Positions 1 through 6,141 of a stretch of DNA of 6,141 nt are shown here, one piece after another (the first letter of the stretch is position 1; each line of letters opens with the position of its first letter). Below the pieces are notes generated by a model. That model did not search any database. It saw nothing but the letters and a program-made list of their open reading frames with translations, and was not told the DNA's origin. Where the stretch lies: contig DVGP01000102.1 of the NCBI GenBank assembly GCA_018712665.1, positions 1 through 6,141 of the forward strand, written 5' to 3'. The position numbers and the translations under genes are program-made. This DNA is from Candidatus Pelethomonas intestinigallinarum (lineage in GTDB: Bacteria; Bacillota; Clostridia; Oscillospirales; Oscillospiraceae).

Positions 1-2258
1 CGCATGGACCGGAGGGGCGCGTCCGCCGCCGAGGTCATCATCATGCGGAATCGGGGATCGCTGTAGTCCCGCCGCCAGCCGAAGGAGGCGGAGACGCCCA
101 GCTCGATCCCCCGAAATACCAGGGCCATAAACCGGGAGGTCTCCTTCATCTCCAAGACAGTGTGCTCCATGGTGAACTCCCCCTTCCGGGGCGGGGGCGG
201 AATCCCTTCCGCCACGGGCCGGCCCAGCAGCGCCTCCCAGTCCCGGTGGGAGGGTGTCCCCCGCGGATGCTGGTACCAATCCGGCGCGGCGGTGAGGGCA
301 GCGGGCACGGAGCCCGGCAGGGTGATCTCGCCTGAGAGGGGGAGGTCCTGGCTGCTGGGGCCCACATACACCCGGTAGGCGCCGCCGGGGACCTGCCAGC
401 CCTCCGCCCACAGGGCGAAGGCCCGGTCCTCCAGGGTGAACCGCACCTCCCGGACCTCCCCCGGTTCCAGGGATAGTTTCGTGAAGGCCCGGAGCTCCAG
501 AGCCGGGCGGTACCCCTGCCCGGAGGGCGGGGCCACGTAGAGCTGAACAATCTCTTTCCCCGGCCGGGAGCCGGTATTTTGCACCCTGCACCGAACCTCC
601 CGGCCCCGGATGGTGAGGCCGCTGTAGGTGAAGGCGGTGTAGCTCAGGCCGTGGCCGAAGGGGAAGCGGACGGGAACGCGGGCGCTGGTGTAGTAGCGGT
701 ACCCCACGTAGAGCCCCTCCCGGTAGTGGGCGTCCCGCCGTTTCCCCGCGTAAAAACCGGCGCTGGGGCAGTCCCCATAGCGGATGGGCCAGCTCTCCGC
801 CAGCTTCCCGCTGGGGATGGCACGACCGAAGAGCAGGTCCGCCGCCGCCTGGCCCCCGGCCTGGCCGGGGAGGCCCAGGTATAAAATGGCCCGGACCTTG
901 TCCGCCCAGGGCAGTTCCACCGGGCTGCCGCACAGCAGCACCACAGCGGTGTTGGGGTTGGCCCCGGCCACCGCCTCCACCAGGGCGTTGTGGCCCACCG
1001 GCAGACCCATGTGGGGCCGGTCGAACCCCTCGGACTCGAATCGCTCCGGGAGTCCGACGAAGACCACTGCCGCGGAAGCTCTTCTCGCCGCCTGGACCGC
1101 CTGGTCCAGCAGCTCTTGGGAGGTGTCCCCGTTCTCGCCGCACCCGGGGACGAAGGGGATCTCCGGGCAGGCGCCGGTGGGCTGCGTCAGCCGCCACGGA
1201 TCGATGCGGCTGCTGCCGGAGCCCTGGTACCGCATGTCCCCGGCCATATGGCCGATGAACACCACGGGAGACTTCTCGTCCAGGGGCAGCAGGTCCCCGT
1301 CGTTCTTCAGCAGCACGGCGCTCTCCGCCGCCGCCCGGCGGGCCAGGGCGTGGTGGACCTCCATGTCCGCCGCCGGAGCGGTCCGGCGGGTCTTCACCGC
1401 CCGGTCCATCAGCTCCAGAACCCGGCGGGCGCTCCGGTCCAGGTCGGCGCCGTCCAGGGCCCCGGTCTCCGCCGCCCGGCGGCAGGCCCCCGCCATATAG
1501 CCGGAGCCGCCGGGCATCATCAGGTCGCACCCCGCCCCAAAGGCGGCGATCCGGTCCGACATGCCGCCCCAGTCGGTGACCACCGCGCCGTCAAAGCCCC
1601 ACTCCTCCCGGAGAATGTCCGTCAGGAGCTCCCGGTTCTCGGCGCAGTGGACGCCGTTGATCTTGTTGTAGGCGCTCATCACGGCGGCGGGGCGGCTCTC
1701 CCTGACTACGATCTCAAAGGCGGTGAGATAGAGCTCCCGCAGGGTCCGCTCATCCAACACGCTGTCGGAGGCGAAGCGCTTGTGCTCCTGGCTGTTGCAG
1801 GCGAAATGCTTCATGCAGGCCTCCGGCCCGGCGGACTGGAGCCCCCGGACCCAGGCGGCCCCCAGCTTCCCCGCCAGAAGCGGGTCCTCGGAGAAGTACT
1901 CAAAATTGCGGCCGCACAGGGGGCCGCGCTTGAGGTTCACCCCCGGCCCCAGCACCAGGTCAACGCCCTCTCCCACGGCCTCCTCGCCGATGGCCCGGCC
2001 AATGTCGGAGAGCAGCGCCTCGTCCCAGGAGCAGGCCGTGGTCACGGCGGAGGGGAAGCAGGTGGCGGGAACCGCCGGGTCCACCCCCAGCATGTCGCCG
2101 GCCTTTTTCTGCTTGCGCAGACCGTGGGGGCCGTCGGCCATGGTCAGGGCGGGGAGCTCCTGATCCGACAGGTCCCGGGTGTGCCAGAAGTCCGCCCCTT
2201 CGCACAAGTCGATTTTTTCTTTTGTTGGCAGTTTTTTCAGCAAGGTATCCAGATCCAT
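1..2258 (-). CDS. GH3 family beta-glucosidase-like glycoside hydrolase (3' end outside window)
   Basis: The frame is open from an ATG at 2258 to the left edge: 752 codons without a stop. It should hydrolyse terminal beta-linked sugars (glucose most likely) from oligosaccharides or glycosides by the retaining mechanism. No signal peptide is visible, so it is probably cytoplasmic. Seen: DGPHGLR (42-48), KHFACNSQE (150-158) and VVTDW (226-230) with D229 as expected nucleophile, forming the N-terminal barrel. The C-terminal sandwich domain carries FESEGFDR (407-414), with E410 the expected acid/base, and GLPGQAGG (462-469). A fibronectin-III-like domain follows (about 555-645, with GKEIVQLYV at 567-575). 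A further tail (about 655-752) includes DWEALLGRP and is cut by the window edge. A GGGAGAGG-like site precedes the start. An in-frame GTG four codons upstream sits too close to that site. Substrate specificity cannot be read from sequence; xylosidase or broader activity is possible. Confidence 0.93.
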   Translation of the reverse strand, partial: MDLDTLLKKLPTKEKIDLCEGADFWHTRDLSDQELPALTMADGPHGLRKQKKAGDMLGVDPAVPATCFPSAVTTACSWDEALLSDIGRAIGEEAVGEGVDLVLGPGVNLKRGPLCGRNFEYFSEDPLLAGKLGAAWVRGLQSAGPEACMKHFACNSQEHKRFASDSVLDERTLRELYLTAFEIVVRESRPAAVMSAYNKINGVHCAENRELLTDILREEWGFDGAVVTDWGGMSDRIAAFGAGCDLMMPGGSGYMAGACRRAAETGALDGADLDRSARRVLELMDRAVKTRRTAPAADMEVHHALARRAAAESAVLLKNDGDLLPLDEKSPVVFIGHMAGDMRYQGSGSSRIDPWRLTQPTGACPEIPFVPGCGENGDTSQELLDQAVQAARRASAAVVFVGLPERFESEGFDRPHMGLPVGHNALVEAVAGANPNTAVVLLCGSPVELPWADKVRAILYLGLPGQAGGQAAADLLFGRAIPSGKLAESWPIRYGDCPSAGFYAGKRRDAHYREGLYVGYRYYTSARVPVRFPFGHGLSYTAFTYSGLTIRGREVRCRVQNTGSRPGKEIVQLYVAPPSGQGYRPALELRAFTKLSLEPGEVREVRFTLEDRAFALWAEGWQVPGGAYRVYVGPSSQDLPLSGEITLPGSVPAALTAAPDWYQHPRGTPSHRDWEALLGRPVAEGIPPPPRKGEFTMEHTVLEMKETSRFMALVFRGIELGVSASFGWRRDYSDPRFRMMMTSAADAPLRSM

Positions 2259-2300
2259 GGGCCTTCGCACCTCTCCCGCGTATCAAAAGTAGAGCAGCAG

Positions 2301-2334
2301 AAAGGCGCGGCGCCGTCAGAGCGCCGCGCCTTTT
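2301..2334 (-). terminator. Strong hairpin between the small membrane gene and the GH3 gene
   Basis: A perfect 13-bp inverted repeat (2301-2313 with 2321-2333) encloses a 7-nt loop. It lies 19 bp past the stop of the 64-residue gene. Read on the minus strand it has a 5' A-tract, but only three U residues follow before C, so termination may be incomplete. On the plus strand it ends in TTTTAAT, but no plus-strand gene ends here. Only 42 bp separate it from the GH3 start, and I see no convincing promoter there. It may therefore be a leaky terminator or attenuator ahead of the GH3 gene. Confidence 0.7.
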
Positions 2335-2352
2335 AATCAGGTGCCGCTGTGG

Positions 2353-2547
2353 TTACTCGTAGAGCAGGTCATCGTCGTAGTCGTCAAACTCCGCGCAGCC
2401 GCCCCGGCACTTCTTGGACAGAGCCTCCTTGCAGGCGCAGCCGCCGGCCAGGAGCTTGTCCCAGTAGCCGGCCAGCAGGCAGATCAGACCGGCCAAAGCC
2501 AGAGCCAGGCCGACGATTTTCAATACGCAACGCCAAGTAAGCTTCAT
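2353..2547 (-). CDS. Small single-span membrane protein with Cys-rich, acidic tail (unknown function)
   Basis: I do not recognise this 64-residue protein. The N-terminus is short and basic (MKLTWRC). One hydrophobic segment of about 21 residues follows (8-28, VLKIVGLALALAG then LICLLAGY). After that comes a polar tail with four cysteines spaced C-x-C-x7-C-x3-C (C37, C39, C47, C51) and an acidic end, EFDDYDDD. Two more cysteines, C7 and C23, lie at or in the membrane span. Positive-inside reasoning would put the short N-terminus in the cytoplasm and the tail outside, but the tail also has lysines, so topology is unsure. The start at 2547 is chosen because GGGAGGT lies 7 nt upstream. An upstream ATG at 2592 would precede the -10 box of the gene's promoter. 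The tail could bind a metal or form disulfides; that is inference. The reading frame with clean RBS, promoter and terminator argues that it is a real gene. Confidence 0.75.
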   Translation of the reverse strand: MKLTWRCVLKIVGLALALAGLICLLAGYWDKLLAGGCACKEALSKKCRGGCAEFDDYDDDLLYE

Positions 2548-2554
2548 AGCTGAA

Positions 2555-2561
2555 ACCTCCC
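2555..2561 (-). promoter_or_regulatory. Ribosome binding site that decides the start of the small membrane gene
   Basis: On the minus strand GGGAGGT lies 7 nt before the ATG at 2547. No comparable site precedes the alternative ATG at 2592. Confidence 0.8.
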
Positions 2562-2580
2562 ACTTTGTACTGTAAGCTTT

Positions 2581-2609
2581 AGTATACATCAAAACAGCGG
2601 GAAATACAA
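2581..2609 (-). promoter_or_regulatory. Sigma-A-type promoter of the small membrane gene
   Basis: On the minus strand TTGTAT (2609-2604), a 17-nt spacer and TATACT (2586-2581) make a near-consensus housekeeping promoter. The predicted start of transcription is near 2574, giving a leader of roughly 27 nt with the RBS inside it. A 7-A run and AT-rich sequence lie just upstream of the -35 and could act as an UP-like element. Confidence 0.75.
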
Positions 2610-2654
2610 TATTTTTTTAACCATATCTCGGACACATAGGCAGTTTGGGACAGA

Positions 2655-2692
2655 GATCGCCGGTTCCGGCGCTCCAACTTCGGCGGTTTTTT
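2655..2692 (+). terminator. Hairpin plus six-U tract upstream of pckG (terminator-like, role unclear)
   Basis: CGCCG (2658-2662) can pair with CGGCG at 2681-2685, which is followed within one base by TTTTTT (2687-2692), as in an intrinsic terminator with an 18-nt loop. The same CGCCG can instead pair with a nearer CGGCG (2667-2671) around a GTTC tetraloop, so the two folds exclude each other. No plus-strand gene is visible upstream. It might end a short RNA, be a leader element, or be an operator-like dyad. Confidence 0.35.
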
Positions 2693-2703
2693 CACAATAG
2701 CAC

Positions 2704-2732
2704 TTGCTTTTGCCCCAAAATTTTAGTATCAT
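2704..2732 (+). promoter_or_regulatory. pckG: Candidate promoter of pckG
   Basis: TTGCTT (2704-2709), a 17-nt spacer and TATCAT (2727-2732) give a good -10 and a weak -35. Transcription would start near 2739, leaving a leader of about 49 nt. It lies just downstream of the hairpin/U-tract element, which would then not be part of this transcript. Confidence 0.5.
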
Positions 2733-2772
2733 GATAAGCAGGAAACGATGGCTTTCTGAAATTATATAACAT

Positions 2773-2778
2773 AGGAGG
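2773..2778 (+). promoter_or_regulatory. pckG: Consensus ribosome binding site of pckG
   Basis: A full AGGAGG lies 9 nt before the ATG at 2788. It fixes the start and fits a highly translated gene. Confidence 0.85.
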
Positions 2779-2787
2779 AAACCCATT

Positions 2788-4554
2788 ATGGCTCTGACCA
2801 ACAACCAGGCCGTTCTCAGCTGGATTGACGAGATGGCCAAGATGACCCAGCCCGATCAGATCGTGTGGATCGACGGCTCCCAGGAGCAGATCGACGCGCT
2901 GCGGGCTGAGGCCTGCTCCACCGGCGAGCTGGAGAAGCTCAACCAGGAGCTGCTGCCCGACTGCTACCTCCACCGCACCGCCGTCAACGACGTGGCCCGC
3001 GTGGAGGACCGGACCTTCATCTGCTGCGAGAAGAAGGAGAACGCCGGCCCCACCAACAACTGGATGGACCCCAAGGAGATGCACGAGAAGCTGAACAAGC
3101 TCTACACCGGCGCCATGAAGGGCCGCACCATGTACGTCATCCCCTACTCCATGGGCGTCGTCGGCTCCCCCTTCGCCAAGTACGGCATTGAGCTGACCGA
3201 CTCTATCTACGTGGTGCTGAACATGTGCATCATGACCCGCGTGGGCGCCAACGTGGCCGCCCTGCTGGATGAGACCTTCGTCAAGGGCCTCCACGCCAAG
3301 GCCGACATCGACCCGGAGAACCGCTACATTGTCCAGTTCCCCGAGGAGAACACCATCATGTCCGTCAACTCCGGCTACGGCGGAAACGTGCTGCTGGGCA
3401 AGAAGTGCTTCGCCCTGCGTATCGCCTCCTACCTGGGCCACAAGCAGGGCTGGATGGCCGAGCACATGCTGATCCTGGGCCTGGAGAATCCCCAGGGCGA
3501 GGTCCGCTACCTGGCCGCCGCCTTCCCCTCCGCCTGCGGCAAGACCAACCTGGCCATGCTCATTCCTCCCGCCGCCTACCGTGAGAAGGGCTGGAAGGTC
3601 TGGTGCGTGGGCGACGACATCGCCTGGATCCGCGTGGGCGAGGACGGCCGCCTGTGGGCCATGAACCCCGAGTACGGCTTCTTCGGCGTTGCCCCCGGCA
3701 CCAACGAGAAGTCCAATCCCAACGCCCTGGCCTCCACCCGGAAGGGCACCATCTTCACCAACGTGGCCCACAATCTGGACAACAACACCGTTTGGTGGGA
3801 GGGCCTGGACAAGAATCCTCCCGAGAACGCTGTGGACTGGAAGGGCAACCCCTGGAACGGCAAGACCTCCACGGAGAAGGGCGCTCACCCCAACAGCCGC
3901 TTCACCGCTCCCGCCAAGAACTGCCCCTGCATCTCCCCCGAGTTCGAGAATCCCAAGGGCGTGCCCCTGAGCGCCATCGTCTTCGGCGGCCGCCGGGCCA
4001 AAACCGCTCCCCTGGTCTACCAGGCCCGCGACTGGGCCCACGGCGTGTTCGTCGGCTCCATCATGGCCTCTGAGACCACCGCCGCCGCCGCCGGCGCTGT
4101 GGGCGTGGTCCGCCGCGATCCCATGGCCATGCTGCCCTTCTGCGGCTACCACATGGCTGACTACTGGCAGCACTGGCTGGATATGGGCAAGAAGGTGGAC
4201 GCCGACAAGCTGCCCAAGATCTTCAACGTCAACTGGTTCCGCACCGACGACGAGGGCCACTTCATTTGGCCCGGCTTCGGCGACAACATGCGTGTCCTGG
4301 AGTGGATCATGAAGCGCGCCTTCAACGAGACCGACGCCGTGGAGACCGCCATCGGCTACCAGCCCAAGGCCGAGGACATCAACCTGGAGGGTCTGGACAT
4401 CTCCAAGGAGACCGTCGAGGGCCTGCTGGGCGTGGACAAGGATCTGTGGCGCGAGGAGGCCAAGGGCATCCACGAGTTCTACAACAAGTTTGACGGCAAG
4501 GTTCCCCAGGAGCTGCTGAACGAGCTGGCCAAGCTGGAGGAAAATCTGAAGTAA
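2788..4554 (+). CDS. pckG: GTP-dependent phosphoenolpyruvate carboxykinase
   Basis: Complete at 588 residues, near the usual size of bacterial GTP-type enzymes (about 600). It interconverts oxaloacetate + GTP and PEP + CO2 + GDP in the cytosol, EC 4.1.1.32. In fermenting anaerobes it may also run towards oxaloacetate. Seen: substrate-binding R71 in VARVED; SGYGGN (195-200) and the GKKCFALR block with metal-ligand K205/K206; H226 in EHMLILG; the P-loop FPSACGKTN (246-254) with the reactive C250 typical of the GTP class; metal-site GDD (275-277); FGGRR (399-403); and the guanine pocket aligned to the animal enzyme by F484, F492, F497 and N500 in WFRTDDEG..WPGFGDN. The GTP assignment is firm, because the ATP-type enzyme lacks the SACGKTN block. 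Codons are strongly biased to C/G ends (AAG, GAG, ATC, ACC, GCC), suggesting high expression. It appears to be transcribed alone, with its own promoter and terminator. Confidence 0.98.
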   Translation: MALTNNQAVLSWIDEMAKMTQPDQIVWIDGSQEQIDALRAEACSTGELEKLNQELLPDCYLHRTAVNDVARVEDRTFICCEKKENAGPTNNWMDPKEMHEKLNKLYTGAMKGRTMYVIPYSMGVVGSPFAKYGIELTDSIYVVLNMCIMTRVGANVAALLDETFVKGLHAKADIDPENRYIVQFPEENTIMSVNSGYGGNVLLGKKCFALRIASYLGHKQGWMAEHMLILGLENPQGEVRYLAAAFPSACGKTNLAMLIPPAAYREKGWKVWCVGDDIAWIRVGEDGRLWAMNPEYGFFGVAPGTNEKSNPNALASTRKGTIFTNVAHNLDNNTVWWEGLDKNPPENAVDWKGNPWNGKTSTEKGAHPNSRFTAPAKNCPCISPEFENPKGVPLSAIVFGGRRAKTAPLVYQARDWAHGVFVGSIMASETTAAAAGAVGVVRRDPMAMLPFCGYHMADYWQHWLDMGKKVDADKLPKIFNVNWFRTDDEGHFIWPGFGDNMRVLEWIMKRAFNETDAVETAIGYQPKAEDINLEGLDISKETVEGLLGVDKDLWREEAKGIHEFYNKFDGKVPQELLNELAKLEENLK

Positions 4555-4592
4555 TTTCTGTCAGGTCCACCCGTCTGTGATCAGAAACAAGG

Positions 4593-4623
4593 GCGCCCCA
4601 TCCGAACGGATGGGGCGCTCTTT
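4593..4623. terminator. Bidirectional terminator between pckG and the convergent operon
   Basis: An uninterrupted inverted repeat pairs 4593-4603 with 4608-4618 around a 4-nt GAAC loop. On the plus strand TCTTT follows. On the minus strand CCTTGTTT follows. It lies 38 bp after the pckG stop and 11 bp after the phosphopantetheinyl transferase stop, so it can end both convergent transcripts. Confidence 0.85.
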
Positions 4624-4629
4624 GCATTA

Positions 4630-5148
4630 TCATCTTTCGTTTTGCACTTCCGCCAGCTCCGCCGGGGCGATTCGCGCCGCCCGGACGGGAACGCCCGCCT
4701 CCGCCGGGCAGACCGCCACAAGATACCCGGGCAGGAGATCGTCCAGCCGCCGGCAGGCGGCGTCCGGGCCCTCCGGGCCCAGGAGAAACTCCAGTCCCCG
4801 CCCCGCCCGCTTGGCCGTGGCCTCCCGGGCGGTCCACAGGCGGAAAAATTCCTCGTCGGTCATCCCCGCCCCCAGGCGGCGGGGGGCGGGCCGCAGGAGC
4901 TCCACGTCCACCCCCACCTCCCGGTCATGGACGGCGCAGACCGCCGCGCCGTGGCTGTGGCTGAGGCTGAAGCGGACCTGGGGCAGGTCCGGGAAGAAAG
5001 GCTTGCCCCCCGGCGCTCTCTCCATCCGGGGCAGGGGATCGATCCCCAGCTCCCGGCGGAGGGCAAGGGCCAACAGGGCCCGGGCGGCGGCCCGCTCCCT
5101 CCCCTCCCCGCAGATCACGCCGCAGACCAGAACCGCCCGGCCGCTCAT
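4630..5148 (-). CDS. Sfp-type 4'-phosphopantetheinyl transferase, unusually short
   Basis: A 172-residue protein expected to move the 4'-phosphopantetheine arm of CoA to a serine on acyl or peptidyl carrier proteins, making them active. Motifs in order: GGKPFF (47-52), FSLSHS (60-65), VGVDVE (78-83) with magnesium ligands D81 and E83, and LWTAREATAK (104-113) with E109 and K113. Family members are usually around 200-230 residues. Here D81 to E109 is 28 residues against about 44 in Bacillus Sfp, and the N-terminal region before GGKP is also short. All core catalytic residues remain, so activity is plausible. The start at 5148 overlaps the upstream stop as ATGA. Only a weak AAGG site lies 13 nt before it, so translation is probably coupled to the exonuclease gene. 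The carrier partner is not in the window. Confidence 0.88.
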   Translation of the reverse strand: MSGRAVLVCGVICGEGRERAAARALLALALRRELGIDPLPRMERAPGGKPFFPDLPQVRFSLSHSHGAAVCAVHDREVGVDVELLRPAPRRLGAGMTDEEFFRLWTAREATAKRAGRGLEFLLGPEGPDAACRRLDDLLPGYLVAVCPAEAGVPVRAARIAPAELAEVQNER

Positions 5149-6092
5149 CTGTGGTGGTAGACCTTTTTGTCCAGGGCGAAGATCCGCTTGCTGAAGGCCC
5201 CCTCGGGCACCTCCTCCAACGTCTCCCGGTAGATCTCCATGCGGCTGTCCATGGTGTCGATGAGGCTCAAAAGCTCCGCCTCGGCGCACATGGGCACCAC
5301 CGCCGCGCCGAACTCCGGCTGGCCGTGGTGGCTGAGGAGCATGTGCTGGAGCAGCACGCTCTTCTCCTCCGGCATCCCCAGCTCCTCCGCCAGCCGGGCC
5401 GCGTCCCCGGCTCCCATGACCAGGTGGCCCAGGAGCTGACCCTTCACCGAGTACTCCGTCACCAGTCCCAGCTCCGAGAAAGAGAACTCCTCCGCCTTGG
5501 CCAGATCGTGGCACAGCGTCCCCGCCAGCAGCAGGCTCCGGTCTACCGTGTCCTTGTAGAGGCCCGAGAGGAAGTCCGCCGCCCGAAGCATGGTCCAGGT
5601 GTGCATCATCAGTCCGCCCAGGAAACCGTGGTGGACACTCTTGGCCGCAGGGATGGTCCGAAGGGCCTCCCCCTTCCGCCGCAGCGTCTCCTGGCACAGG
5701 ACCCGGTAGTCCCGATCCTCAATGCTCTCCACGATCCGGCGGATGTGGTCCATGGTCTTGTCCGCGTCGATGGGGGCGGTCGGCACCAGGCGACTCAGAT
5801 CCACCGCGTCGTTCTCCCCGGCCAGACGGATGCGCTCAATGGTGAGCTGCGGCGCCCCCCGGAACTCCGACACCGTCCCCCGGATCTTCACCACCTTCCC
5901 CTCGTCGGCGGCGGAGATGGGGCCGGCGTAATCCCAGGCCTTGGCGTCTATCACGCCGGAGCGGTCCGCCACCGACGCCGCCAGAAAGGGCTTGCCGCTG
6001 TTGGAGGTCCGGCTCTGGGCGGTGCGCAGGGCGAAATAGCCCTCCACCTGGTCCCCCGGCAGCATGTCCCGGATCATCTTGTTGTATTCCAT
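5145..6092 (-). CDS. yhaM: 3'-5' exoribonuclease of the YhaM family (OB-fold plus HD domain)
   Basis: A 315-residue protein matching the length of Bacillus subtilis YhaM (about 314). This cytoplasmic, metal-dependent enzyme trims RNA (and single-stranded DNA) from the 3' end. The N-terminal OB-fold (about 12-92) contains SGKPFLAASVADRSG and AKAWD and should bind nucleic acid. The HD domain follows (about 150-290): HHGFLGGLMMHT (154-165) with H164, CHDLAK (194-199) with H195/D196, GHLVMG (222-227), SHHGQPEFG (254-262), and D279 in LIDTMDS. Together these give a complete metal-binding set. The ATG at 6092 is preferred because homologues begin near here. A GTG at 6122 would add ten charged residues before it. 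GAGAGG lies very near the ATG, with AAAGGAAG further up. It is the first visible gene of a two-gene operon, with the transferase gene overlapping its stop by four bases. Confidence 0.93.
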   Translation of the reverse strand: MEYNKMIRDMLPGDQVEGYFALRTAQSRTSNSGKPFLAASVADRSGVIDAKAWDYAGPISAADEGKVVKIRGTVSEFRGAPQLTIERIRLAGENDAVDLSRLVPTAPIDADKTMDHIRRIVESIEDRDYRVLCQETLRRKGEALRTIPAAKSVHHGFLGGLMMHTWTMLRAADFLSGLYKDTVDRSLLLAGTLCHDLAKAEEFSFSELGLVTEYSVKGQLLGHLVMGAGDAARLAEELGMPEEKSVLLQHMLLSHHGQPEFGAAVVPMCAEAELLSLIDTMDSRMEIYRETLEEVPEGAFSKRIFALDKKVYHHR

Positions 6093-6141
6093 CGTCCTCT
6101 CGTCTTCCTTTCCGCGCTTCACTGCGACGGGGGACGGAACG

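Noticed and set aside
990..2336. A 448-codon plus-strand open frame across the GH3 gene
   Set aside because: It is the antisense shadow of a clear GH3 coding frame. The product is rich in P, G, A and R without motifs, and no RBS was seen.
2548..2592. Longer 79-residue version of the small membrane protein starting at 2592
   Set aside because: That ATG lies upstream of the predicted -10 box, so it would not be in the transcript, and it has no RBS. The ATG at 2547 has GGGAGGT at ideal spacing.
2765..2770. TATAAC as a -10 box for pckG
   Set aside because: Transcription would start in or after the ribosome binding site at 2773-2778, leaving no usable leader.
2692..4473. A 593-codon open frame antisense to pckG
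   Set aside because: It is in codon register with pckG, where antisense stops need TTA, CTA or TCA sense codons; these are avoided by the strong C/G-ended codon use. Its product is low-complexity G/A/V/L/H-rich with no family signature.
4827..4835. Arginine instead of lysine in the WTAREATAK motif of the phosphopantetheinyl transferase as a sign of inactivity
   Set aside because: As I recall, W-x-x-R-E-A variants are common in active members of this family; the catalytic E109 and K113 are present.
5149..5697. N-terminal extension of the phosphopantetheinyl transferase frame to 355 residues
   Set aside because: The extension overlaps the well-supported YhaM frame and reads as G/P/R-rich sequence with no family match. 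The ATGA junction gives a natural start at 5148.
6093..6122. GTG start at 6122 for the YhaM gene
   Set aside because: It adds ten highly charged residues absent from the usual family N-terminus. The ATG at 6092 gives the expected 315-residue length.

Overview
The window comes from a high-GC, anaerobic-type Firmicute. The best guess is a gut Oscillospiraceae-like bacterium (Flavonifractor, Lawsonibacter or Intestinimonas relatives). This rests on strongly C/G-ended codons, clean AGGAGG-type ribosome binding sites and sigma-A-like promoters, a YhaM-type exoribonuclease (a Firmicute family), a clostridial-type GH3 glucosidase and a GTP-type PEP carboxykinase. The taxonomy is inference only.

Layout from left to right. 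(1) Positions 1-2258, minus strand: a GH3 beta-glucosidase-like enzyme whose C-terminus runs off the left edge; 752 codons are visible. (2) A strong 13-bp hairpin (2301-2333) lies between that gene and a small gene upstream of it on the same strand. (3) Positions 2353-2547, minus: a 64-residue single-span membrane protein with a C-x-C-x7-C-x3-C tail and an acidic end, with its own good promoter. (4) Positions 2548-2787: a 240-bp divergent control region holding promoters for both flanking genes and a second hairpin/U-tract structure. (5) Positions 2788-4554, plus: complete pckG, a GTP-dependent PEP carboxykinase. (6) A perfect hairpin at 4593-4618 separates it from a convergent two-gene operon. 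(7) Minus strand: a YhaM-family 3'-5' exoribonuclease (5145-6092) is followed, with a 4-base ATGA overlap, by a short Sfp-type phosphopantetheinyl transferase (4630-5148).

There is a plausible common theme of central carbon supply: the glucosidase releases sugars, and PEP carboxykinase exchanges carbon between PEP and oxaloacetate. The window does not show these units to be co-regulated. The right-hand operon joins RNA turnover to carrier-protein activation, a pairing with no obvious biochemical logic.

Most of the window is ordinary core metabolism, and I see no mobile element, CRISPR array, tRNA or rRNA. The least explained items are the Cys-rich membrane mini-protein, the unusually compact phosphopantetheinyl transferase, and the hairpins placed ahead of the GH3 gene and pckG.
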